Shown piece after piece: positions 37,095-44,896 of a stretch of DNA of 64,000 bases. Made by a program: the position numbers and the translations under genes. The DNA comes from Bacteroidia bacterium (GTDB taxonomy: Bacteria > Bacteroidota > Bacteroidia > Palsa-965): contig JAKLJE010000020.1 in the NCBI GenBank assembly GCA_023151315.1, positions 18,656 to 82,655 of the forward strand, read 5' to 3'. Within the stretch, counting starts at the first letter, position 1, and every line of letters begins with the position of its first letter. The notes below the pieces were generated by a model. It was not told the DNA's origin and ran no database searches. It was given only the letters and a program-made list of their open reading frames with translations.

Positions 37095-37943
37095 TTAATG
37101 AAGAAATCCGATCTGTGCAGTAACCGGTACGTGGTCGGATAACTTGTGTGCCTGCGCGAAGGATGAAAACTGCTTCGTGAAGTCAATGATTCCTGTATTA
37201 CTCACCACAAATTCATCTGCTTCATACCAGAAGTTGTCGTACTCGTTCGCGAAATAATTTCCCTGCGCATCAGGTTCCTGCTTCAATGAAGTTTTGGTTT
37301 GTGGCAAAGCGCATTTCATATTGCGTCGCACCGCCCATTGAAATCCTTCCGTACGCGGCGAAGCATTGAAATCACCGGTGATAATCAATCGATCGCGTTC
37401 ATACAGACTGTCTATTACCGCCAACTGTTTGTTTTCAGTATTCGGTTTCTTCGATTTAGGCACCGCGTGAAAAACTGCAAGCAGCATAGTATCGCTTCCG
37501 CATTTCATTCGCACCAAAAACGGTTCTCGATCCACGCTCGCGGCTAACTGCGGACATAAAAATCCGTCTCCGCATTTCGCAGCTTTGCTTGTATTCCAAA
37601 ACACCGCGTAACGTTCAGAACCTTCACCTGTAGTTGCATTGCTGATGGTATAATCCCATTTATACCCGAGTCGATCCAATTCCGCATCCAATCGCGCAAC
37701 AGCTTGCGCACCCGCAGGACCGGTACTCACCTCTTCTACCGCAACAATTCCGGCGTTACGCACAATATCAGCTATCACTACAATTTCGGAATCTGTTGTC
37801 GAGGCTCCGAAGTTGGCAATGTTCCATGATATCAGTGTAACAGATTCTCCTGACAGCTGTGTTTTCACACGCGCGGAAGAATCCTGGCACGACGAAAATG
37901 ACAGGAGAAAAATTACCGCACACGGAATGATCAAGCGAAACAT
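37095..37943 (-). CDS. Endonuclease/exonuclease/phosphatase-family lipoprotein
   Basis: I chose the start at 37943: MFRLIIPCAVIFLLSFSSCQ is a lipoprotein signal with Cys19, and a -7 box ends 4 nt upstream. The 282-residue protein has the EEP core: ISWNIANFG (about 37-45), EEVSTGPAG, ITGDFNASPRTEG and SDHVPVTAQIG near the end. EEP enzymes cleave phosphodiesters in nucleic acids or lipids. The lipoprotein signal places it in the envelope, where it may scavenge extracellular DNA. The substrate is inferred only from the family. Confidence 0.87.
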   Translation of the reverse strand: MFRLIIPCAVIFLLSFSSCQDSSARVKTQLSGESVTLISWNIANFGASTTDSEIVVIADIVRNAGIVAVEEVSTGPAGAQAVARLDAELDRLGYKWDYTISNATTGEGSERYAVFWNTSKAAKCGDGFLCPQLAASVDREPFLVRMKCGSDTMLLAVFHAVPKSKKPNTENKQLAVIDSLYERDRLIITGDFNASPRTEGFQWAVRRNMKCALPQTKTSLKQEPDAQGNYFANEYDNFWYEADEFVVSNTGIIDFTKQFSSFAQAHKLSDHVPVTAQIGFLH

Positions 37944-37947
37944 GCAG

Positions 37948-37955
37948 CAAAAGTA
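37948..37955 (-). promoter_or_regulatory. -7 element TACTTTTG with leaderless spacing (minus strand)
   Basis: Exact TAnnTTTG match on the minus strand, ending 4 nt before the ATG at 37943. Confidence 0.5.
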
Positions 37956-38395
37956 AATGTTAATAGTTTGCTTTTGTAATGAAGCGCAACACCTGTGTTT
38001 CAAACAAACGCTTGGTCCCGTGTTCGCTATTACTACGTAAAGCGCTTCACCCGGGGCTGACTAAGCTCTTCATCGCATTAAATCGCCTTTGTTAATTCCA
38101 TGATGCAGGCGGAAAGATTAACGAATGCCTGCACAGCGTGCCGAACATCTTTTCTAATGGACCAATAACGGCGCTTTGCATTAACTGCGTTGATCTCTGT
38201 TCACCGCAAGTCAAAATCAATTCTGCAGCTACGCCTGTTTCTTTATATTCTGTAAAAACCGTTGTAGCGAGATGTAAATTGGGATTAACTGCGTTGATCC
38301 CGTTACGGAGGATCTCACAGAATTTCGAATGCCGGCACTTCGTGCCTTACATTTACCATTTCCGGGATTTCACTCAAATAAATTTGGCTCATCCC
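37956..38395. other. Non-coding stretch with direct repeats and small hairpins
   Basis: No credible gene is seen. A 16-bp direct repeat ATTAACTGCGTTGATC occurs at 38180-38195 and 38284-38299. A small hairpin GGCAC-TTC-GTGCC lies at 38334-38346. A further CGGGAT/ATCCCG pair flanks an A/T-rich stretch before 38396. The texture resembles a degenerate interspersed repeat of the kind common between Bacteroidota genes. It adjoins the proposed island boundary. Confidence 0.5.
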
Positions 38396-38425
38396 GAAAA
38401 TAAAAAATGCCCCTTGCGGGGCATT
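38396..38425 (-). terminator. Minus-strand terminator next to the tRNA-like remnant
   Basis: AATGCCCC (38406-38413) and GGGGCATT (38418-38425) pair perfectly around TTGC. Read on the minus strand a T-rich run follows. No protein gene ends just upstream on that strand. It follows the tRNA-Ser-like 3' end at 38434-38462, as expected for a tRNA terminator. Confidence 0.8.
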
Positions 38426-38433
38426 CGGAATTC

Positions 38434-38462
38434 TGAGCGGAGAGAGAGGTTCTTGAAACCCC
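38434..38462 (-). repeat. tRNA-Ser 3'-end remnant, probable island attachment site
   Basis: Read on the minus strand this segment divides into T-stem GGGGT, loop TTCAAGA, T-stem ACCTC, acceptor strand TCTCTCC and discriminator G. The T-stem pairs fully with one G-U. The acceptor strand suits a tRNA beginning GGAGAGA, typical of tRNA-Ser. The rest of a tRNA is not upstream of it. A 3' fragment with its own terminator is what remains where an integrative element has inserted into a tRNA gene. The T loop deviates at its last position, so the fragment is decaying or element-derived. Confidence 0.5.
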
Positions 38463-38686
38463 TTGCATATTTCCTTGGTTTTCAGCCCTTGATGGTTAGG
38501 TGAGGGGAAATGGTAGAACAATGGTGGAAGAATACATTTGTATGTGCCAAATCTACTATAAAAATTTCGCATTGCCATCTAGGGATTTGTCATCGTAAAA
38601 CCTATGCCAATAAATAAAACTAAGTAGAAATGCCCGTATAACGAACTGTCCCAACTGACATTCCAAGCCTTGACATAAAGCACCTA

Positions 38687-39070
38687 CTATCCATTGCGTA
38701 TCACCATCTGTATTGTTTTCAGATCAAAAGAAATAGCCGGAGTGCTTCGAAGCTCCTTTGGTGGTGCCCCTGTAGTCCCTGGAAGTTGCGTCCAAACAAC
38801 CTTTTTCCCTTTGCTTTTCGCATAGCCTACCTCATAATCTACCCAAGGTCTGTTGTGAGTATTATTTCCTACAAGTACAAGTACTTTCTGCGCCAGATCA
38901 ATTTGTTCTCGCAATATGTTGGTCACATAAGATTCGCCTTTGGAGGAGTGACTTTTCCCATCTTCCGAAGTGAAACTAATATCCGTGCCAAGCCCCTGGT
39001 TTTTCCAATTATCCACTGTCTTTTTACAATGAATATCATCGTAGTCGAAGCTGATAAATACTCGTGCCAT
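38687..39070 (-). CDS. ThsB-like (DUF1863/MTH538-type) TIR protein
   Basis: The compact 127-residue protein is a single TIR-like domain: first strand RVFISFDYDD, middle strand KVLVLVGNNTHNRPWVDYEVGYAKSKGKKVVW, with candidate catalytic Glu80 in WVDYEVGYA. This fold is used by the Thoeris ThsB sensor, which makes a nucleotide signal from NAD. It is divergent from the next TIR-like gene across 157 bp containing a palindrome. No ThsA-type partner lies next to it on the same strand, so it may be an orphan or work with the neighbouring genes. Confidence 0.85.
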   Translation of the reverse strand: MARVFISFDYDDIHCKKTVDNWKNQGLGTDISFTSEDGKSHSSKGESYVTNILREQIDLAQKVLVLVGNNTHNRPWVDYEVGYAKSKGKKVVWTQLPGTTGAPPKELRSTPAISFDLKTIQMVIRNG

Positions 39071-39133
39071 ATTGATCTTATTAATTGGGTTTTACATTAG
39101 TTGATGCTAAAATTAAACAGTATTTACAACTTA

Positions 39134-39149
39134 TCCGTTTGTAAACGGA
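39134..39149. promoter_or_regulatory. Palindrome in the divergent TIR intergenic region, possible operator
   Basis: TCCGTTTGTAAACGGA has 7-bp perfect arms around GT. It lies 64 bp before the minus-strand TIR start and 79 bp before the plus-strand start at 39228. Its size and position suit a dimeric repressor site. No regulator gene is identified nearby. Confidence 0.35.
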
Positions 39150-39227
39150 CAAATGATTTAAATTTCAAGCAAACGCGATACATTTATATTACTGATCAAC
39201 GTACCCAACAGGTACATTTAAATTTCT

Positions 39228-39815
39228 ATGGCAAGAAAGTGCTTCATATCGTTTAAAGCAGAGGATATCGGCTTTAAAAAGGCAATTCAGAGTAATACTG
39301 AAGTCGATATTATTGACAAGTCATTGAATGAACGAATAGATTCGGATGATGAGGAATATATTATGCGTAAGATCCGTGAGGAGTACTTATCGGACTCAAC
39401 GGTTACGATCCATCTAATTGGTTTGCATAGTGCTGAGAATTTAGGCTATGAGGAGCAGAAGTTTATTAAGCGGGAATTGCAAGCCTCTCTATACAACGGT
39501 GAGAATAATACAAGGAATGGCATTTTAGGTGTTGTATTACCTTCAATGTACAGCAAAGTTTTCACCGGTCCATATACATGTGCGACATGCGCAAGGACAC
39601 ATAATGGAGTGGCTATTAATGATGAAAGTACGGTAAGAGAATTCAGTTACAATTATTACATCCCTGAAGAGGGAAAATGTTCATACTCTGAAGAAGATAG
39701 ATATTGTGTCTTAGTGAAATGGGATGATTTTATTCAATCCCCAGAAGCACACATTGAAAAAGCGTTCGAAAAGAGAGACAAGGACATTTCAAAGAAAATC
39801 AAAGTGCGTCCTTAA
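39228..39815 (+). CDS. TIR-like protein (DUF1863-type), first gene of the patatin operon
   Basis: The 195-residue protein begins MARKCFISFKAEDIGFKKAI, matching the first strand of ThsB-like TIR domains. It continues with DSTVTIHLIGLHSAENLGYEEQKFIKRELQASL, where a Glu in the EEQKF stretch is the candidate active-site acid. An insertion with a CxxC (CATCARTHNG) and extra cysteines later (GKCSYSEEDRYC) may bind metal. The gene is 9 bp ahead of a patatin-like phospholipase, suggesting a sensor/effector pair. It is divergent enough from canonical TIR domains that NADase activity is inference. Confidence 0.75.
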   Translation: MARKCFISFKAEDIGFKKAIQSNTEVDIIDKSLNERIDSDDEEYIMRKIREEYLSDSTVTIHLIGLHSAENLGYEEQKFIKRELQASLYNGENNTRNGILGVVLPSMYSKVFTGPYTCATCARTHNGVAINDESTVREFSYNYYIPEEGKCSYSEEDRYCVLVKWDDFIQSPEAHIEKAFEKRDKDISKKIKVRP

Positions 39816-39824
39816 ACCATTCAG

Positions 39825-40964
39825 ATGACAAAGACTCTATCACAACATCTGGACCCCAATTATGGTCCTAAGAAAATACTCTCCCTCGACGGTGGAGGTA
39901 TACGAGGAGCGCTAACGCTTGGTTATCTCAAAAAACTTGAAGAGATACTTCGCGAGAGAGAAAATGATGGGAACCTAGTTCTGTCCGATTATTTCGATTT
40001 GATTGGGGGAACTTCCACCGGGTCTATCATCGCTGCTTTACTTGCATTAGGCAAACCTGTTGATGAGATCGTTAAACTATATATGAAACTTGGAGAGCAG
40101 ATCTTTGGGGAAAAGAGAGATTGGTGGAAGCCATGGGAAACCTGGCAGTATCTGAAAGCCAAATATGACTATTCTGCTTTGGAAGCAAACCTGAAAAATA
40201 CTTTTGGTGAAGCGACCACGTTGGGAAGCGATTTGATTAAAACAGGATTATGTATAGTGGCAAAGCGGGCCGACACAAACAGTACATGGCCTTTGATTAA
40301 TCATCCGGCAGGAAAGTTTTACGACACGATCATTGGCAAAAACAAGAACATGCCCCTTTGGCAGGCGGTGAGGGCAAGCAGTGCAGCGCCTACTTACTTC
40401 GCGCCCCAAATGATTGACGTCGGAAACGGAGAAAAGGCCGCCTTTGTTGATGGCGGTGTAAGCATGTCCAACAATCCTGCCTTGACCCTATTAATGGTCG
40501 CCACATTAAAAGGGTTTCCTTTTCGCTGGAAGATGGGAGAAGAACATCTTTCGTTAGTTTCATTTGGCACAGGATACAGCGTTTTTCGAAAACATACAAG
40601 CGAAATTGAAGACGCATGGATAAAGACCTGGGCAGAAAATGTCCCGGATATGCTCATGCAGGATGCGAGTTGGCAAAATCAGATCGTGCTTCAGTGGTTA
40701 TCCAATTCACCGACCGCGCATTACGTCGATATGGAAATTGAAACCTTAAAGGATGACAACATTGGAGGTGTTCCCCACTTTAAATACCTTAGATACAATT
40801 TCCCGATAACTGAAAATGACCTGAATGGACTAGGTATCGGAACATTTACAGATACGGATGTTAAAAGCCTCACGGAAATGAGCAATGCCGAGAACCGCTT
40901 CAGGCTGTACGACATTGGAGTTGCAGCAGCAAAGGACATTAAAGTGGAACATTTGAATTTCTGA
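39825..40964 (+). CDS. Patatin-like phospholipase (CapV-like)
   Basis: The 379-residue lipid acyl hydrolase has the oxyanion motif DGGGIRG (22-28), nucleophile Ser64 in GTSTG, and the catalytic Asp209 in FVDGGVSMSNNPA. This is the arrangement of CapV, the membrane-degrading effector of CBASS, and of other defence patatins. No signal peptide is present. It sits between two TIR-domain genes (9 bp after one, 24 bp before the other). A membrane-attacking effector triggered by a TIR-made nucleotide signal is plausible. No nucleotide-binding domain is recognised in it. Confidence 0.9.
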   Translation: MTKTLSQHLDPNYGPKKILSLDGGGIRGALTLGYLKKLEEILRERENDGNLVLSDYFDLIGGTSTGSIIAALLALGKPVDEIVKLYMKLGEQIFGEKRDWWKPWETWQYLKAKYDYSALEANLKNTFGEATTLGSDLIKTGLCIVAKRADTNSTWPLINHPAGKFYDTIIGKNKNMPLWQAVRASSAAPTYFAPQMIDVGNGEKAAFVDGGVSMSNNPALTLLMVATLKGFPFRWKMGEEHLSLVSFGTGYSVFRKHTSEIEDAWIKTWAENVPDMLMQDASWQNQIVLQWLSNSPTAHYVDMEIETLKDDNIGGVPHFKYLRYNFPITENDLNGLGIGTFTDTDVKSLTEMSNAENRFRLYDIGVAAAKDIKVEHLNF

Positions 40965-40988
40965 TTTACTTTTCGAAACACAACAGGC

Positions 40989-42296
40989 GTGAAACAGATC
41001 TTCATCAGCTATTCCTGGAAACACGACACAGAAAGTGCAAAGCGTCTGTATAAGTTATTATCGCCACTGAGCAATAAGTTCGACGTATGGATGGATAAAG
41101 TTAAAATCGATGCGGGGATGGCATGGAAACCAGCGATACGGAAAGCCATTCGGGAGTCTGATTACTTTATCGCAATTTTATCAAAAGGATCTGTCAAAAA
41201 AAGGAGAGGTAATACGAATTATGAGCTTTATGAGGCAATAGACGTTTTGCGGGAATTTCCACCCGACCAGGTTTTTTTGATTCCCGCTCGGGTGAATAAT
41301 TGTAGCTCTCCTTTTGAAGAGTTGGCCAAATTGAATTACCTGGATTTTTTCCCGGAATGGAAGGAAGGGGCAAAGAATTTGCTCAATACACTGGGTGTGA
41401 AAACTGTCAAGCGACCAGCCTTGACCAGCGACAAGCTTCAAACAGTTTCTGTTGCAGCGAAAAAGACTATTGCAATAGTGAATGGAGATATTTGGAAGCT
41501 GGGAAAAAACGTCGAAGATATGTCTGGTGTTTATAATCCGGTAGTGCAAAAATCCGGGCGCTCAACGCCTTTGAAGAGGGGACGCAATTCTTCATCTGCG
41601 TTGACAAGATTTAATAAATCAGAACTTTTTAAGTTAGTGTCTGATACCCCAAAATTGTCTGCAAAGAAATCCCCTCGCTACCATTACCGTATCGGCGTAG
41701 TTGATATTGATAACGATTTGCCAAACCTCGGTAAAGTGATTCGTGTTCTCAATAAGGCACAGCGATATTTTTTCTTTGAAACAGTTGAGATGCCCAAAGT
41801 GCGGGGTGCATTGCAAATGATCGATGGTTTAAAAAATTATAACGTTTCACACATTCCACAAAAGTTCATTCAGAAAAACAAACACATGGGGTGTGACTTC
41901 ATGTTGTGCGTTACAAAATACCCGCTTGCTTTTATCGAAAAAGATAGGAAAGGCAACGATTGGATTTTGTCCAACTATTTTTCCGGGCCAAGTGACTATG
42001 ATGAACGTTTTATGTTTGTTTCTACTGATCAGTTGGACGAAATGAGCGAGCGAGCCGATAGATCCTTCGAGGAGGGAGTGGTTTACATGATGGTTGGTCA
42101 ATTACTTGCCTATTTTACCGACTCAGAGTTTCATAATGCAACCAGGGGTTGTGTGTTAGATTTTTGTGAGAATCGTGCTGATATAGTCAAAGGATTCATG
42201 AAACGTACGCTCTGTCCTTCTTGTAGTCGAAAGTTGCCAAAAGGCGAAATGAGGGATGCTATTATGTGGCTGCTCAAATGGGAATACAAAAAATAA
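40989..42296 (+). CDS. TIR-domain protein with uncharacterised C-terminal domain
   Basis: The 435-residue protein starts at a GTG. Residues 1-145 form a clear TIR domain (KQIFISYSWKHDTESAKRLYKLL, DYFIAILSKGSVKKRRGNTNYELYEAIDVL) with Glu79 as candidate catalytic residue. A basic linker follows (about 150-215). The carboxyl-terminal domain (about 225-435) starts YHYRIGVVDIDNDLPNLGKVI and ends with a CPSC pair (residues 409 and 412) after CVLDFCENRADIVKGF, which may be a half zinc site. I do not recognise that domain. It could be a sensor or effector-associated module. It is 7 bp upstream of the DUF4071 gene. Confidence 0.82.
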   Translation: MKQIFISYSWKHDTESAKRLYKLLSPLSNKFDVWMDKVKIDAGMAWKPAIRKAIRESDYFIAILSKGSVKKRRGNTNYELYEAIDVLREFPPDQVFLIPARVNNCSSPFEELAKLNYLDFFPEWKEGAKNLLNTLGVKTVKRPALTSDKLQTVSVAAKKTIAIVNGDIWKLGKNVEDMSGVYNPVVQKSGRSTPLKRGRNSSSALTRFNKSELFKLVSDTPKLSAKKSPRYHYRIGVVDIDNDLPNLGKVIRVLNKAQRYFFFETVEMPKVRGALQMIDGLKNYNVSHIPQKFIQKNKHMGCDFMLCVTKYPLAFIEKDRKGNDWILSNYFSGPSDYDERFMFVSTDQLDEMSERADRSFEEGVVYMMVGQLLAYFTDSEFHNATRGCVLDFCENRADIVKGFMKRTLCPSCSRKLPKGEMRDAIMWLLKWEYKK

Positions 42297-42302
42297 TTTT
42301 AT

Positions 42303-43724
42303 ATGAATCCATTCTGTTTTGTCATCACCTCCTTCGGTCGAAAACCGGATCTCAAAGATCTGAAAGATAAACATGCCTCTGGCAAACTCGATCCGGCTCA
42401 GGAGATTGACTTCGATCAGATATTCGACAAACTGATAAAACCAGCAATCATAGCTGCAGGAATGGAGCCGCTGATCGAAAATGCCGAAAGTAGTTTTGGC
42501 ATCATTCATAAAAGCATGTATGAAAAAATCATTCTTGCCGAATTCTGCATTGCTGACCTTTCCAATTTCAATCCCAATGCATATTATGAACTTGGAATGC
42601 GTTATGCAACTAAGCCATATACTACCATACCGATCATCGCATCCACCCACTTCCCTCTTCCCTTCGACGTGGGCCCCAATCGCACACTAACCTATAGTGT
42701 GGATGCTAATTTTCAGCTGTGCGATCTGGACAATGACTTGAAAAAATTAACCAATGCATTGATTAGCGCGAAGCAAAACAGGAATACTGACAGCCCATTG
42801 TATGACCTGGTGAACGGAATTAGCTTCAACAACTCAGTGGCACATGAAAAAACGGACATCTTTAGGGAAAAAGTAAGGTACGATGATGCGATCAAAGAAG
42901 AACTCGCGTACGCAAGGAGAGCGGCGGCCAGCTCAGGAGTACCCGAAAAGGAAGCAAGAATTGAAGCAATCAGTAAGGTAATCGAGAAACATAAACCGCT
43001 TGAAAATCTCGAATCAGGTGTAGTCATTGATATGATGATCTCCTTCAGGAATATTGAGGCATTCCCCCAGATGCTATCATTCATTAAGTCTATGCCAAGG
43101 TATCTTTTCGAGACGGTAATGGTGCAGGAGCAATATGCGTTTGTTCTTAACAGAATAGGAACCAAAAGCAATCCAGTGGATGCTGTCAAGATTGCGAAGG
43201 CAGAAGCAGCTTTACAAAAAGTGGAAGAGATGGGGAAAGCAAGCAGTGAAACTTATGGTATATGGGGAAGGATCTACAAGGATAAATCTGATGAGGCTTT
43301 AAAGTCAAACGATATACCGACAGCAAAGGTGCATTTGGAGAACGCCTGCGAATATTACCGTAAAGGATTTGAGTTCGATCCAAGAGATGCCTATCCGGGA
43401 GTGAATTATGTCACCTGCCTCGAACTACTTGGCAAAACCGAAGAGGCGGCGCGCCTGGTACCTGCTGTTGAATATGCGGTCCTTTCAAAAATGAAAAGGA
43501 AAAAACCTGACTATTGGGATTATGCTACACTGATGGAGTTGGCCGTGATAGAAAACAGGTTCGGCACTGCTGAAATGTACTTTAATAGAGCAAAACCTCT
43601 GGCCGTGGAAAGCTGGATGTTTGATACAACGATAAAAAATGTCGGGTTGATCCTTAATTATAGGAAGGAGAGAGGAAAGAGTATACACGATCTGGATACT
43701 TTGTTAAAAAAGTGCTTTGGATAG
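42303..43724 (+). CDS. DUF4071/TRAFs-binding-type protein with NDT-like N-terminus
   Basis: The 473-residue protein has an amino-terminal domain of about 150 residues related to nucleoside 2-deoxyribosyltransferase/TIR-like folds (FCFVITSFGRKPD, ILAEFCIADLSNFNPNAYYELGMRYATKPYTTIPII). A helical, TPR-like carboxyl-terminal part follows (about 175-470), with repeats such as SETYGIWGRIYKDKSDEAL and AEMYFNRAKPLAVESW. This matches the DUF4071 / MAP3K TRAFs-binding family. In bacteria such proteins recur near TIR and STAND genes. A nucleotide-sensing or glycohydrolase role is inferred. It is the last gene of the TIR-patatin-TIR operon. Confidence 0.8.
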   Translation: MNPFCFVITSFGRKPDLKDLKDKHASGKLDPAQEIDFDQIFDKLIKPAIIAAGMEPLIENAESSFGIIHKSMYEKIILAEFCIADLSNFNPNAYYELGMRYATKPYTTIPIIASTHFPLPFDVGPNRTLTYSVDANFQLCDLDNDLKKLTNALISAKQNRNTDSPLYDLVNGISFNNSVAHEKTDIFREKVRYDDAIKEELAYARRAAASSGVPEKEARIEAISKVIEKHKPLENLESGVVIDMMISFRNIEAFPQMLSFIKSMPRYLFETVMVQEQYAFVLNRIGTKSNPVDAVKIAKAEAALQKVEEMGKASSETYGIWGRIYKDKSDEALKSNDIPTAKVHLENACEYYRKGFEFDPRDAYPGVNYVTCLELLGKTEEAARLVPAVEYAVLSKMKRKKPDYWDYATLMELAVIENRFGTAEMYFNRAKPLAVESWMFDTTIKNVGLILNYRKERGKSIHDLDTLLKKCFG

Positions 43725-43788
43725 CCGTTTGAATCCCGGTCCTCGATTAGATCATGTGCAACAGTGCGAACAATAGTCAAGCGCTTTT

Positions 43789-44289
43789 TCAACCTCTCTT
43801 TTGCGCTGCCTCTTCAATTGCTGCAGACAACTGATCATGCTTCCAGGGAACGACCTTCAAGTTGAATTCCTTTACAAATCCGGGTAACTTGGAAGGAGGT
43901 GTGTCTCCGGAATGCACACAAACCACCCCTTTACCCTGCTCCCGGCTCTCACGAACCTCCCAATCTACCCAGTCGCTTTCATGGGTAACGTCAGAAATAT
44001 ATACCACTGTAACCGACGCCTGCCGAATTCGTTCCCTGATACCGCTTTTAATATACTCCGCCCTTTCGCTATTGAACGGTTCCCTCAATGAATAATCATT
44101 AAACTCCAGATCACTGTTTTCGTTTTTTGCCTGTCCTCTTAGCAGATTAACCGCGCCAAGATCTCTATTGTCAAAACTGATAAAAACGTTCCGCTTTTCC
44201 GGTTGGGCATCTTTGAACGAATCACTTGCAACCTTCGCAAGTCGATCAATTATCCTCGTGTCGTAATTGTCGCTTCCTCCGCCACCCAT
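43789..44289 (-). CDS. ThsB-like TIR protein with MGGGGS amino terminus
   Basis: The 166-residue protein begins MGGGGSDNYD. An arm of about 32 residues precedes a TIR domain of the ThsB/DUF1863 type (RNVFISFDNRDLGAVNLL at 33-50, ASVTVVYISDVTHESDWVDWEV at 91-112, candidate catalytic Glu111). It is the last gene of a tight operon whose upstream members are TGT-, OGG- and QueC-like; its ATG is 1 nt after the queC-like stop. In type IV CBASS the QueC-like protein is reported to attach a deazaguanine base to the amino terminus of the CD-NTase. The glycine start here may be an equivalent acceptor after Met removal. Signal synthesis from NAD is inferred from the family. Confidence 0.85.
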   Translation of the reverse strand: MGGGGSDNYDTRIIDRLAKVASDSFKDAQPEKRNVFISFDNRDLGAVNLLRGQAKNENSDLEFNDYSLREPFNSERAEYIKSGIRERIRQASVTVVYISDVTHESDWVDWEVRESREQGKGVVCVHSGDTPPSKLPGFVKEFNLKVVPWKHDQLSAAIEEAAQKRG

Positions 44290-44290
44290 T

Positions 44291-44896
44291 TTACTTACGT
44301 TTTAGATTTTTCATGGCATTTTTTATTTCAAGGCATGAAATACACTTGCCACAGGGAGTTGGCCCCCCAGCATGGCAAGAGTAAGTCTTTGTTATTTTTT
44401 TAGACTTAGCCAATTCAATCACCTCGGCCTTATTGAATTTCATAAGCGGCGTGAGAACTTTCACCGAGTAATTCATTTCCTTAGAAATGAATTGCTCCGC
44501 CGATTGAATAAACTCCTTTGACTGATCGGGGAATAATTTATATGTGTCGCTCAGGAGGCCAATCGCAATGTTCTTGCTTAAGGTTTGATATGCATAGGCA
44601 CCGGCCGTAAGCAAAAACAGAGAATTTCTACCGGGCAGAAAAGCATCTTCCTTAATTCGCATTTTTTTACTTGTTAGCCCGGAATGAATCAACCTGCCGA
44701 ATCCTGAGAGATTTACTTTCTTAGGTTGTGGCAATTTATGCTTCTTATGGTTGTGAATACAAGCAGCCCATTCTTTCGCAGCACTAAGTTGTCCATAATC
44801 AACAAACAGTGGAAAAAGTTCAAATCCCTGCTCAACCGCAAGGATCGACATCAATGTCGAATCTATTCCCCCGGAAACCAAAGTAACAAGTTTCAT
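44291..44896 (-). CDS. QueC-like 7-deazaguanine synthase (Cap9-like)
   Basis: The 201-residue protein has the PP-loop SGGIDS (8-13), the PGRN motif (88-91) and a complete four-cysteine zinc site (Cys174, 182, 185, 188 in CHAGGPTPCGKCISC). QueC converts carboxy-deazaguanine to preQ0 with ATP and ammonia. The gene overlaps the OGG-like gene by one base and is followed 1 nt later by the TIR gene. No queD, queE or folE is nearby, so a housekeeping queuosine role is unlikely. The context matches Cap9 of type IV CBASS, which conjugates a deazaguanine to a protein amino terminus. Confidence 0.9.
   Translation of the reverse strand: MKLVTLVSGGIDSTLMSILAVEQGFELFPLFVDYGQLSAAKEWAACIHNHKKHKLPQPKKVNLSGFGRLIHSGLTSKKMRIKEDAFLPGRNSLFLLTAGAYAYQTLSKNIAIGLLSDTYKLFPDQSKEFIQSAEQFISKEMNYSVKVLTPLMKFNKAEVIELAKSKKITKTYSCHAGGPTPCGKCISCLEIKNAMKNLKRK

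Noticed and set aside
38138..38503. 121-codon plus-strand ORF across the intergenic region at the island edge
   Set aside because: It reads through direct repeats, the terminator hairpin and the tRNA-like remnant, and has no protein-like composition.
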